Assembly: GCA_022606425.2 (NCBI GenBank)
Contig: JAHDVF020000590.1
Span: 1 to 64,000, forward strand
Direction of reading: 5' to 3'
DNA: 64,000 bases
Origin: Lepidostoma basale
Lineage: Eukaryota > Arthropoda > Insecta > Trichoptera > Lepidostomatidae
Part shown: positions 34,801 through 46,800 of the stretch, in pieces
Numbering within the stretch: position 1 is the stretch's first letter
Layout: every line of letters starts with the position of its first letter
Notes under the pieces: generated by a model
The model's input: only the letters and a program-made list of their open reading frames with translations
What the model was told of the DNA's origin: nothing
Database searches by the model: none
Translations under genes and position numbers: made by a program

Positions 34801-37800
34801 CTTTTTCGATGAAGTTTTTAAGGTTTTCCTTTGACGGAGGCTTCAGTTTATTTATTTCAATTGCCATTTTATGCCACAAGTTCTCGATAGGGTTTAGGTC
34901 AGGGCTATTTCCGGGAAGAAGACTTCGTGCATTTCAATTGGCGGGAATAAAACTCTTCCAGATTTTTTTTGTAAATTTCTGCATTCACAGTTCCTTTTAT
35001 GAATGCTAATTGCTCCACTCCATAAAAGGAGAAGCATCCCCAGACCATTTGTCCAGCAGGATGCTTCACTGTCGGTCTAAGACACATTCTTATATTTCTG
35101 AGTGCATTTTCCAAGATGACTCTGCACTGTGCCACCGAGCACAAACTGTAACTATTATTTTTTTCTGACACTGTGATTTATAATGTTCACAAAACAATAT
35201 TTAAAAAATATAACACTGTTAAAATAATTTTTAGGTAAAAGAATATATGAAAATTCATGGGATTCCAACACTGGATTGGCCCCTAAGCGTATTGAAGCAG
35301 TTATTTAAAAAAAAAAGGAGGAACAACAAAGTACTGATTTTGTTGGTTTTTGATAATTGTTCGTGTTATATACCTATGTAATTTTATTTGAAATAAATAT
35401 GTGTTTATTTAAAAATGATGGGAGCATTTTTAATTTTTGTGACAAAAAATCGAAAATCTACAAATTAACTCTAAAATTATAATAAGAAAAAAAAAATGTT
35501 GATCCCTAAGAAGGCACTTTTCTTGCAGATCATCTTTAAACAGTGTTGCTTAATAATTTGGAGTGAAAAGCTATCAAAGATCACAAAAAATTATATAATT
35601 ACAAAAAACCGATATTTTCAGTGTGAAAAGATTTCTGTGCACGCTACTGTATATGTTTGCCATTTATTACGAATTTATGTTTTGATTTTTTTTATATTCA
35701 TTACTAAACCTGTTTTTTCGGGTGCCTCTTGTAATTCCATTATTTCCATAATTGGTTAAAACCATTATTTCCAAAAGACAAGTGTAAGGAATTAAAAGTC
35801 CTTACCGTACCCATGTTATCATAAATAAGTTGAATCAAACATCTGATCAAATAAATTATTCACGTTCCTTTGATAACTTTAATTTATAAAAATAGATATA
35901 GCATACTCTCGACCTTGGACAATTTCATGTTTTGAACATTGAGAAGGCTTTGCTCTTAGTAAAAACACGATAGAGCCGGATTTGTGGAATGTGTTTACTA
36001 GAACAATTTTAACTCTCTGAATTTGAAGAAAACTCGGTCGACGTTTGTAAATATAACTAACTAACCATCACGCCGTCTCCCCGAAGGGGTAGTCAAAAAT
36101 AATGGACTGCCACACTTTTATTTCCTGACATATTTCTCTCGCATCCTCAACATTCACACATCGTGTCATGCACGCGCGTCGATTTCTCTGACTCCTAACA
36201 TGGCCGACATTCAATATTTAATTTATTTGATCGTGCCATGTTTTCCTCGGTCTTCCTCTATTTCTGGTTCAATTTACATCGTTAACATATAATTTTTTCA
36301 CCGTTCTTTCTTCATTCATTCTCTCCATATATCCAAACCATCTTAATGATCCTTTCATTATTTTGTTCATAACACCATCATTCGCACCGCATTCACTTCT
36401 TATATTTTCATTCGACACTCTATCATACAGAGTATCCACACATTCGTCTAAGAGATCTCATTTCTACTGCATTTATTCTACTTTCATCCTTCATTTGCCA
36501 GTTCCATGCTTCGCTTCCATACATAAGGGTCGGTAGAAGAACACCATTGTGCACTGCCATTCTAGCTTTTTTGGATAGGTTTTTGTTTGCGATGACAACT
36601 TCACCCTCTCCACTCGCCCATCTCTTGTAAACATACTACCTAAATACACGAACTCATCTACTTGCTCCAAATTTTCACCATTCACGCTAATGTTGCAGAC
36701 TGTCATAATTTCTTCTTTAAATACATAATTGGGAAATAGGTTCTGGAGATCGTTGTTAAGAGTAAATACTAATTATAAATATTTGCAAGTAAATAACGAT
36801 AGAAAAATACCATATAACCCACAAACAATTTCATCTTCTCTCTATTAGCCTAGAGAAAGCTTTCGAGTCTCCAAAAAGTAGATTTGGCAGGTCCTGTGGC
36901 CCAGAGTATCCCAAAATATTAAACAAAGATATAGCAGGATATTTATGAGAATATGAGCACACAGGCCAAGGCTCCAGCAGGCCGACACCAACATTTTAGC
37001 AACATTTCCGTAAATATAATAATTGAAATTTAAGGTTAAACCTGACTAAATTGAAGCCGATAGTTGAAATGTTCACATCAAAGCTAATGCTAGCTCATCC
37101 ATTCCATTTCAATATTGATATTTTTGTGTATTTATTTTATGCAAAAACGTTGAATTTACACCTGTCTCTGACTTCCGAGTGTGTCCCTCTCTCACTCTAC
37201 TACTATTTCTGATTCTGTGTCTCTTTTTAATACTTGTGATAATTATATTTATATAAATGTTTGTTGTCACTGTGAGCGTGGGATTTACTCGTAAGAGAGG
37301 ATTTCGAGTAGACTAAATGTGATAGTAGAGTGACGTGTCGCTGTGAATGGTTGCAGCTACCCGTCGTGCTCGGGGGCGATGGCGCCGGGGCTGGCGGCGG
37401 ACATGTACTTCATGGACGACGTCATCGCCTTCATCGGGCCCGCCTGCGCCTTCGCCCTGGAGCCCGTGGCGCGCCTGGCCGCCTACTGGAACACGCCCAT
37501 CATCACGGGCATGGGCGACCAGGTCATTTATGTCATCAAATGTTTGTTGTGTTCACTACTACAATATATTACAACAGTAGGTACTGAGAAATTATTATTA
37601 TATCAAGCATAAAAATGTTTATTCTACTTTTATTGTACAAAACGACATTGTCTGCGAATTACGTTGAAAGCGCCACGTAGTTCCGTGTGCAAAGAATATT
37701 TAATTAATCCAGTTGTTGCCTTCCCCGCTCTCCGCTATTTGTAGAATTCGTGCTGATATCATCTGTGATAATAACCGAAACTATGAATTTACATGTACTA

Positions 37801-40800
37801 CGTCCAAGTTTAATAATAAATCAAGAATTCTGAAAGTGGTTCTTACAACTTTTTGAGATTAGATGAATTACAGAGTAATATGGTAGTTTGTTTTTTTTAA
37901 GACTAACACCAAGAATATAATTCAATTTTACTCGTATTAGAATTTTTAGCACAATCTCGGGTAAAATATAGGATTTAATCCAAGTCCCCCGGATCAGAAG
38001 CCTAGCGTCCTGTCCCCTAGACTACCAGCCGACTAATAATTTATTGATTTAGATTTAGACTTGTGCGAGTTGAGTGGATGTATTGCAATGTCAGAGAGTA
38101 TCATACAAGTATGGTCTGTGTTAGCAGCCCCCTTCAGAAGGCGAGCTGTCCGTCACGTCGGGCATCCTGGGGCGGGTCAACAGCCGGGGGAAGAACGAGA
38201 ACGACAGTGCGGTAAGTTAAACAATAATAATTGCGGTATAAAATACGGCCATAAGGTCGACAGGTAGTAATGTCCTAATTATTAAGTGTTGTATTCGAGT
38301 GTAACTATAATAGCTCATCCCAGAGAAGATAGTAGCTCGCAGAAGCGGACACACTTCGCTTGTAATAAACACGCAAGTTGTACCGATTGAATGAAAATTA
38401 TGCTGTCATTCTCTCATCTTGGGTAGGGGAGATGTAGGTAATGGGGGTCACTTAAGCGAAAATTGAAAATAAACCAAACTATTAGTTATATATTTATTGC
38501 TTATGCCATATTATAAACTTTAGTTATTATACTATTAATTGAGATCACCTTTAATCACTTTGACTTTTTACTTTTGGAACAATAATCATTTAAAAAAAAA
38601 TCTGATTTGACCACCATAGCCCACATCGGTTGGCAATGGTGATCAGCATGTTGACAATGGTGGTCAACACAAATCGCACACATAATTACAAGCGGAGTCC
38701 CACCCAGTGCAATCTGAATGAGCCCAAAGCCCACAAGAAGGGCATTGGAACCACATCACATTATCTCGACCGAATTCACCGCATACAAGACATTGGTTGT
38801 CGGGATCTTCTGCATCATCGTCTTTGTCGTCCTGGTACAAGTCATCAGTGTTCATATCTGACGCTGAAGTATTGTTCGATTCCTGCAGAATTTTCTTCTT
38901 TATCTATGTTTTACGCATACCTCTTCTGAAGACTCGAAAATGGGATGTTCATTGTTTTCGCGGCTTTTCTCATTGAATAACCTTGTTCATCGATGAGCTC
39001 CACGGCCTTTTCCAGGTTAGCTATAGACCAGTTAGCCTTATTTGTCTTTCTAGGACGAATCTTCGGTATCTACAAACCAAAAATAAGATTATTTTATCGA
39101 AGACAGGAAATGTTGACAATAAGGGTCAATGGGGATCACTTGACTCCGATTGCCTACATCGGTAAAAAAGAGAAAAAACCTACCTTGACATAAAAGTAAA
39201 AGTGATGGTGGTAAAATGAGTTTGAAATCACGATCTAAAACGCTTTAGTCATTACATATCACAAGCGCAAAAAGAAACATTCAGTAGTTTGATCCTTACC
39301 TTCAGATTTGTCCACTCGAAAAATTTGATCAGAAGGACCCGAAAAACTTTTTACGTCTACCACTCTCTAGCACGTGGTGCGAACTGAGTAAGCTGTCTAC
39401 CACGGGTGTTATCGGCACACGGCTAGCGTATGACGTCACTGAAACCGCCATCACGAGTATTGTTTTAGAATTAAAGGGGTGACTACCATTGCCAACTGAC
39501 TCCCATTGCCTACATTTCCCCTACTCGTGTGAATTACGCCACTTAAGCTGGGGTGGCCCATAAAAGCTAAGACGCAACACAAAAACTTCAACTGTCTGTC
39601 TATTGTACATTAGGAAATACCAGACGGAAACATCAGACATTTTAATTATTTTAATTGGCATATTCAAAAAGAAAGGTTATAAAAAATAAATCACTTATAA
39701 ATTTTCCGTGCAGATTATTTTTAAAACATCTACGTATTTTAAGCTTTCAAACGAGGTATTTGAACTCGGTTATAAAATTACAGAGAAATCAAAATTACAC
39801 TAGAAGTGAGAAGAAATTCTTCTAATTACATAAATTAATTAGAAGAAGTAACTAAATGTTTCTTAAACTATCAATAAGTAAAAGTGTCAATAAACACATT
39901 TCTAACACTAATGAGCATTATTTTTCTTAATTTAATTTTAACCACTTTACTTTTTAAAGTAGTCTTAATTTGATTTGCCGCGCTGATAATTCGCTGCCTC
40001 AGCTCCTCAATTGTTGACACAGGAGAAACATCGTAAACTAAAGATTTCATATGACCCCATACGCAATAGTCCATTGAGGTCATGTCAGGACTACTCGCAA
40101 GCCGAGGAATGGGTCCTCCTCTACCAATCCATCGACCGGGAAACTTTCTACCTAACCACTGTCATACAGTGAAATTCGATACCACGACGTATTGCGTTTT
40201 TTTCTTAAACCTTATAACCGATTTCAAGTTTACATACCTCATTTGAAAGTTAAAAATGTGTAGATGTTAATAATGATAGTAACTTACATGACATAATTCA
40301 TCGGTAATAACGTCCCCTACAACCTCCCAGGAGGAATAGATTCAAAAACCAATAACCCAAACAAAATGTGTGCTGCAATACTCATATACCTATATTGTAT
40401 AAATTATTTTGTCTGATGGTAAAGTGTATGTTACGTTTTAAAATGGTGTATGTCAGATATTAGATTGGGTGAGCTGGATGTCCAGAATTAAATTAGAAAT
40501 AGCTTCTTTCTATCAAAATTTGTTAACCGTAATCCGATACGAAACACGCGTTTTGTGTCTACCTTGGATAGGTTAAACGATTAGAATAATTAGAGCGTGT
40601 GGCTACAGCGGAATGGTGCTACGAAGGCGTAACAAAGGCAGTGAGTGAGCGTGTGTTGCAGCTGCAGGGCATGTTCAAGGACAAGAGCAGCTACCAGACG
40701 TTGACGCGCATGTCCTACTGCCAGTGCCGACTGAAGCTGGTCTTCAGTAGCGTGTTTCGCCAGTTCGGATGGAAGCATGTGGCGCTGCTGCTGGACCGCT

Positions 40801-43800
40801 CTGATCTCTTCTCCTTGACCGTCGGTGAGTCGCAATCCTAATCCCGGCCACGAAACAATTTTGATTTTCCCGCTCTCCTACTTGAAACTCGTGGCTTTCC
40901 TCGCAATATTTATTTTTCCTTGAGACAATATCAATGTCAAGTCAAATAGATGTACAAATATCATGTTTACTGTATCTTCAACAAAGATGTAAAACTCCAT
41001 ATTAAAAAATACAATGTATTTATGATATACTATACAGGTATATAAGAAAAACCGTTTTTCTAGAAGTTCTATAATATTTTATGACATGTTTCCCCTCGCT
41101 AAAGTGTCATTCCCATAAAATACAATATAATAAATCGTCTAGAAAATGGATGTTTTGATTCAGATTGATACAAATATCGTTGTTAAGAAATAATTCTTAA
41201 TCTTTTTAATGTAAATTTAATGTTGTAATTAACCGTAATAATTTGATATTGTCTATTAAATATGTTGTCTCGCACGCGATATAGGAAAAAACCTGGAGTA
41301 CGGGCTGAAAACAGAAGGCGTCCTCCGGTACGTCAGGGAACTCAATGGGAACGAAGAGGAACACTTTGAGAGCTACCTGAGAGATGCCAGCATGTACGCC
41401 AGAGGTGAGGGACATCCGGGACTCCGGGTCGTATGTTCTACCAACTTTATACGTACAAGTTCTCAAAGGATGATATTATCAAGGATCTTTTTATTTTCAT
41501 TATGTCAGACGTTATTTGTGGCTCTCACATTCTACCTTCTTCTGCCCTGCGTGATATTATATATTTCGTATGAAGCACTTTATTTGTTAATGTGGCACTT
41601 TTTTGACAACCGTCAAAATGTTCTCTTGAACACATTTTTTTGACTATCAATTAGAAAAAATCTGTAACCCTGACGAAACCGGTCGGTTCGTTAAAACAAA
41701 TAAATAGTTTTTAAATCACGTTTGTTTAAATATGTACCATACGAAGTCCAGATATGTGATCCGTGCTCTTCTAGACGAGGGAATTCTTCCGAGAGTCTCT
41801 TGGGGTGATTGGTGATGCGGGATTGGGCCAACTCAGCTATCGATAGAGTTTCGTTGTCTCTTCACTCGTCGCACTTCACAAGATTTACAAAATTAGCAAG
41901 TTGCAAATGACTCATTTGTATCGAATCATCAAACATTTGATTAAAAAATATGCCTTTTTATTTAAATCAGAAATCTCATGTGCGAGACACGAGGGAGATA
42001 TTGCCCAAGAAATAAAACACTCGCAGATAAAATTTACTTTTGCAGCACCTTGATATCGAGGCGTGTTTAGCGTAAGATTTTCAGACATTATATTATAAAT
42101 GTACCCATTTACATTCATCAAATGTTGGCGCTTCCCTTTAGTTTCAGTTAGGGAACAGTAGGTCGAATGTGCCCTTTGTCCACATTCTCTTTCCACGTTT
42201 AAGCATTTCTCTTGTTTTGTGAATCGTCGTGTTCGGAATTCAAATGTTGCGAAATTCTTAAGAAAAATGGGCTTCGCATTTCTTCGGCAGAATTTGAGTG
42301 ACGGTAGAGACACGTGTACTCGGGACGTATTCCTCGCGCTCTTCTTGATCTGATTCCTGGCCCTAATAAATATTAATTGGAAATATAAGTTGAACATTGT
42401 ACTTGAAATAATGAGACGTATTAGCCGAGCAACAAGCCGGTGGCTGCGATGGCTAGCTAACCGAGCGCTGACAATAGCATGAATACATTCAGCGGCCACT
42501 CTTGGTATCTTTCTTATCCTAGGAACTTAAAGAGAAGTAAGATGCGCGATTGAGTACATCAACAACAAACCAGGAGTAGACCGAGAGAATGAACCTCTCT
42601 AGATTCCTCCACATCCATACAACGAGTCATACACGCACGTCGATTCTTCCAATTTCTAACATGACTAACCTTTAAAATTTGATTAATTTGGTCATGCCAT
42701 GTTTTCCTCAATCTACCTCGAATCTTATATACTTTCTTAACCATTATTTCTCCATCTTTCATAATTTTGTTCATAATACCTTATTACGCTCTACATTCCT
42801 TTCTTATATCAGCATTTGAAATTCTGTCATACATCGTTCTACCACAACTACGTCTTAGGGACCTTATCTTAACCGCATTTATTCTGCTCTCATCCTTATT
42901 CTGCCAGTTCCATGTTTCGCTTCCACATATAAGAGTTGGGACCAGAATTACATTGTGAACGGCCATTTTCGCTTTCATTGATAAATTCTTGTTTCCTATA
43001 ACTATTTTTAAAGCTCCACATTCACTTTGTTACCCGCACCAACCCTTCTTTTGACGTCACTATCCGTTCGGCCATCCGTTGTGAACATGGTCCCTAAATA
43101 CACAAATTCAATCGCCTGCTCCATGTTTTCTTCGTTCACGCTTATGTTACTGTTATTTTATCAAACCCTTTCAAAAACCATCACCTTTGACTTTCTGACA
43201 TTCATTATAAAATGATTGGACTTGCATACCTACTTCATATATTCTCGACACTAAGACTTGTAATTCGTCCGCACTATCCGCAACGAGAACGGCACCGTCC
43301 GCGTAAAGCAGACAAATTGCAGGCAAATCGCTCATCTTAGCATTAGCATTTATTCATTTTAGTTCTTTCATACACTTGTCCATACACAGATTAAACAACC
43401 ATAGGGACATCACGCAGCCCTACTTAACACCCTTTGTGATATCAAACCAGGGCGTGATGTCCCCATTTACCCTAACACTCCTTCGTACAGAGAAGCAACC
43501 GCCCGTATCAGTTTTGTGCTCACTCCGTATTCGGAGACCACACTTTATTCATTCTCACTGAACTCTCAGGCATTTCCCTCCCGTATATATATTTAAAGTA
43601 CTTCATCCTATTCCTTGTATACTTTTAACACAACCACTTTCGGGAGGATTCCGGATTTTTTTACTTCCTTCTGGAACATTTTTATGTTGTTCTGGAAGTG
43701 ATTCGTCCTCTTAAGTCCGTCTTCCTTCTTCAGTTTATCATTTTGTTGTTTTATATTTCTCGCAATCACTCTTACACTGTCACCCCACCAAACGTCTCCA

Positions 43801-46800
43801 TTCCTTCTTCCTTGCGCACATGTACCACATTACCTCTTTCTTTGTTTCACATAGACTCTTTCAATTTGTTCCAGATATCATCGATACTTACACATTTTGA
43901 TTCTCGACCACTCAGCATCTTATCCACTTTCATCACAAAATTCTATTTTGCGTCATCGTTTTGGAGTTTTTCTACTTTAACGCTAGACGGGGCGGCGGTC
44001 ACTGTTTTGTTGTTTTGTTTGTGGTCCATTCCGAGTTCGGCCCCTCTGAACACAGAGGACACAACTCTACAGTGTCCGCCTGTAATCTAGAGTCAACGAT
44101 GACGTAATCGATAGTGGTCCTTTCATTCCCTCTCTCCCCTGTATACTGATGGATCCTTTTGTGATCAAAAATTGTGTTTGACACAAAGAGATTCCACTCC
44201 TAGCACATACCTACCAACCAATCTCTTCCCATTATTATTCGTCCTGCTATCATCGAGACATTCTTCATAACTAGCTCTACCCATCCATTCAAATCTCCTG
44301 CGGTTTCAATAAATAAAAATAAGGTGTACAATTATAGAGTGAAGTCGGTATTAAAAGCGCAAAAAGATAAGCTGAAGAAGGAATAAGGGTTCGAAATGAC
44401 ACCACTTCCAGGAAAATATAAAAATGTTTTGGAAGGATGTGAAAAAATATTGAAATCCTCCTGATAGCAATTTTGGATAGTGAGTGGAAAATTCTAACTT
44501 AGAGTAAGGTTATAAAATAGAGATGGATGGAGAATGAAGGAAATATATGGTGATGATACAAATAAGGATGAAAATATTACAACTGGTGCAAGTGCGAATG
44601 AGATATAAAAATTCGTGAAAATATTGAAAAAAGGAAAAACTGTATGACTTTGTCGCTATAGGATTGATTAAAAACGGCGGCGAAGTGATTTCTGCATGAA
44701 TATACCATTACAATATAAACTCTTTAACCAGTGCTTGAGGTGCTGAGGGATATAAGCCGCTCGACTGGAGATCAGCAACCATGCCTCTGTACTAAGGACA
44801 AGGGTCGCTTGTGAAACGTGGGAACTACAGAGCTTTATTTTGAGTGTCGTTAGTAAAGTCACCTAGTAAAGTTAAAGTAGTGGAAAATATTGTCTGAATA
44901 AGCACAAAACTGATCACGGCTAGTGTCAGAGTAAATGAAGATCCTACAGCCTGGTTTCATATCAATAAACGTCTCAAATAGGGTTGCGTAATGTTCCCGT
45001 GGTTGTTTAATCCATATTTGGACAAGTGTATGAAAGAGCTAAAAGACTTGGATGCAGGTGCCAAAATGAGCTAAGTGTCAGTAAGCTGTGTTTAGGTCTC
45101 TGGTCCGGGCTCCACGGGACGCTGTTTTTTAAAAACGTATTTTTTTTTAACATTTTATTATCAGTATATATTATGTGTGTCCCTATATTCGCTATAAAAT
45201 ATGCACATGGCAATATTATCCTTGAAAATTATTAATCGGGAAGATGGAAGTTAAGAAAAGGATATAATATTATGTTTTCTTGAGTTTGAAGAATAAAATG
45301 TGCCCCTGTTTCGTTTGGAAAGCTTATTTTCATTGGAAAACATCGCAATCTGGGTTCGGCTGGGTCGGCTACTCTGTCGTTCAATCACCACCCTGAGAGG
45401 AGGCGGGCACAAGATCTATGGCATCCCTCCCGGCATAATCCCGTCATATAAATGTCTTGTTAAGGCCCCCTTTCTTTGTTTTTATCTTCAAATTTATAGG
45501 TTCTCTCTTTGTTTGTTTCGTTTGCGAAATCTAACAAGTACAATGTACGAGTATATAAAGGGGTAATAGACGACCCCGGATACCGCATGACGGCCCATCT
45601 GTTTGTAATGCCCCGCTAAGGCGATACTTGTATGTCGCGGCGCGGTGTGACAAGGTTGCCACCTAACGTAAGTAGTCAATTTTATTATGTTATGTGAAGG
45701 TAACATGTTTTGCCTTGCTAGAACCTTATTCTAAAAAAGTATATTGTCGCCTTTCAGTTGTGATCCTGAGTGTCCGCGGCCACCTGGTCCGCAAGTTCAT
45801 GCTGGCGGCGCATGCGCTGGGAATGACGCGCGGAGACTGGACTTTCCTGGACGTAGAGATTTTTCAAGTGAGCACACAGCACAGATTTTTTATTTATATG
45901 GAAAATGCATTATTATTTACCTTGCTTATGATATACAAGGTTTATATTTCATCAGAGGACTTTTCTGCATTAATTTTCATCTGTAAAATTTATCTAAAAG
46001 TGTTGGGAGCTGGAAGGATATACTATAGTGGACCAATTAGGAATTTCTCATCATTTGCTCTTGTGGAGAGGAAGCCATTTAAAACTCTCCAGGAGAAGTC
46101 GGCCTGTAGACAGTAGTCATCAGGTCTTCCGCTCCACTAGAATAGTGTTCGCCATTTTGTGTCCATCTTTGGTTTATTTTACCATGAATGACACTACCTC
46201 TCGTACTAGTTCCTTGTGAACCATCACCGATGGGATAACGCATAGATCTTTGCAGCTGATGTCTCTGAAAGCTGAAAAGGGGGCAATGCATCAACAGGTG
46301 AGGGACATCTTGAGGATTTTCATCGTCGCATGGGCAGCTGTCGATCTCGAAGAGCTTGAAGCGATACAGTTAGCTCATGAACCCACCGTGACCCGTAAGT
46401 ATCTGGATGAGCTCGAAGCCACCTTTCTGGATTTTCCTGAAATCGCGGGCTTGGTGAATAGTAGCGAAAAACATTTTGGTGACACGTCCGGTAGTTTCGC
46501 TCAAATAACGATCGTTCCAGAGTTGAAGGGTCCTGCTTCTAATTTTCTTTTTAGCAAAACTGAGCGGGAAATTATCGATACCGGGGGTTGTCTTCTTGAG
46601 CGCAGCCTCCCGAGTCTTTTCGTCAGCTTTTTCATTGCCAAGGATTCCGCAGCGTCCCCTTATCCAGCCCATGTACACGTCCTGGTGTCTGTGTCGTAGT
46701 TTCTGGATATCTGATCTGACGTCCATAACAACAGGGTTGAGCGAATTCCGGTATGTTATTGCATGGACGCCAGATTTGCAGTCTGTCAGGATCGTTATCT

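Noticed and set aside
37330..37612. Longer open frames around cyclase exon 2 as separate genes
   Set aside because: They are read-through of the GC-rich exon into intron in one or other frame; only the frame with the NPR motifs joins its neighbours.
38138..38211. Cyclase exon 3 starting at the nearer TTCAG acceptor
   Set aside because: It would put the exon in the wrong frame relative to exons 2 and 4; the AG ten bases upstream keeps all phases.
46028..46699. Plus-strand open frame of 149 codons near 46250
   Set aside because: It is the antisense shadow of the minus-strand LINE RNase H region.
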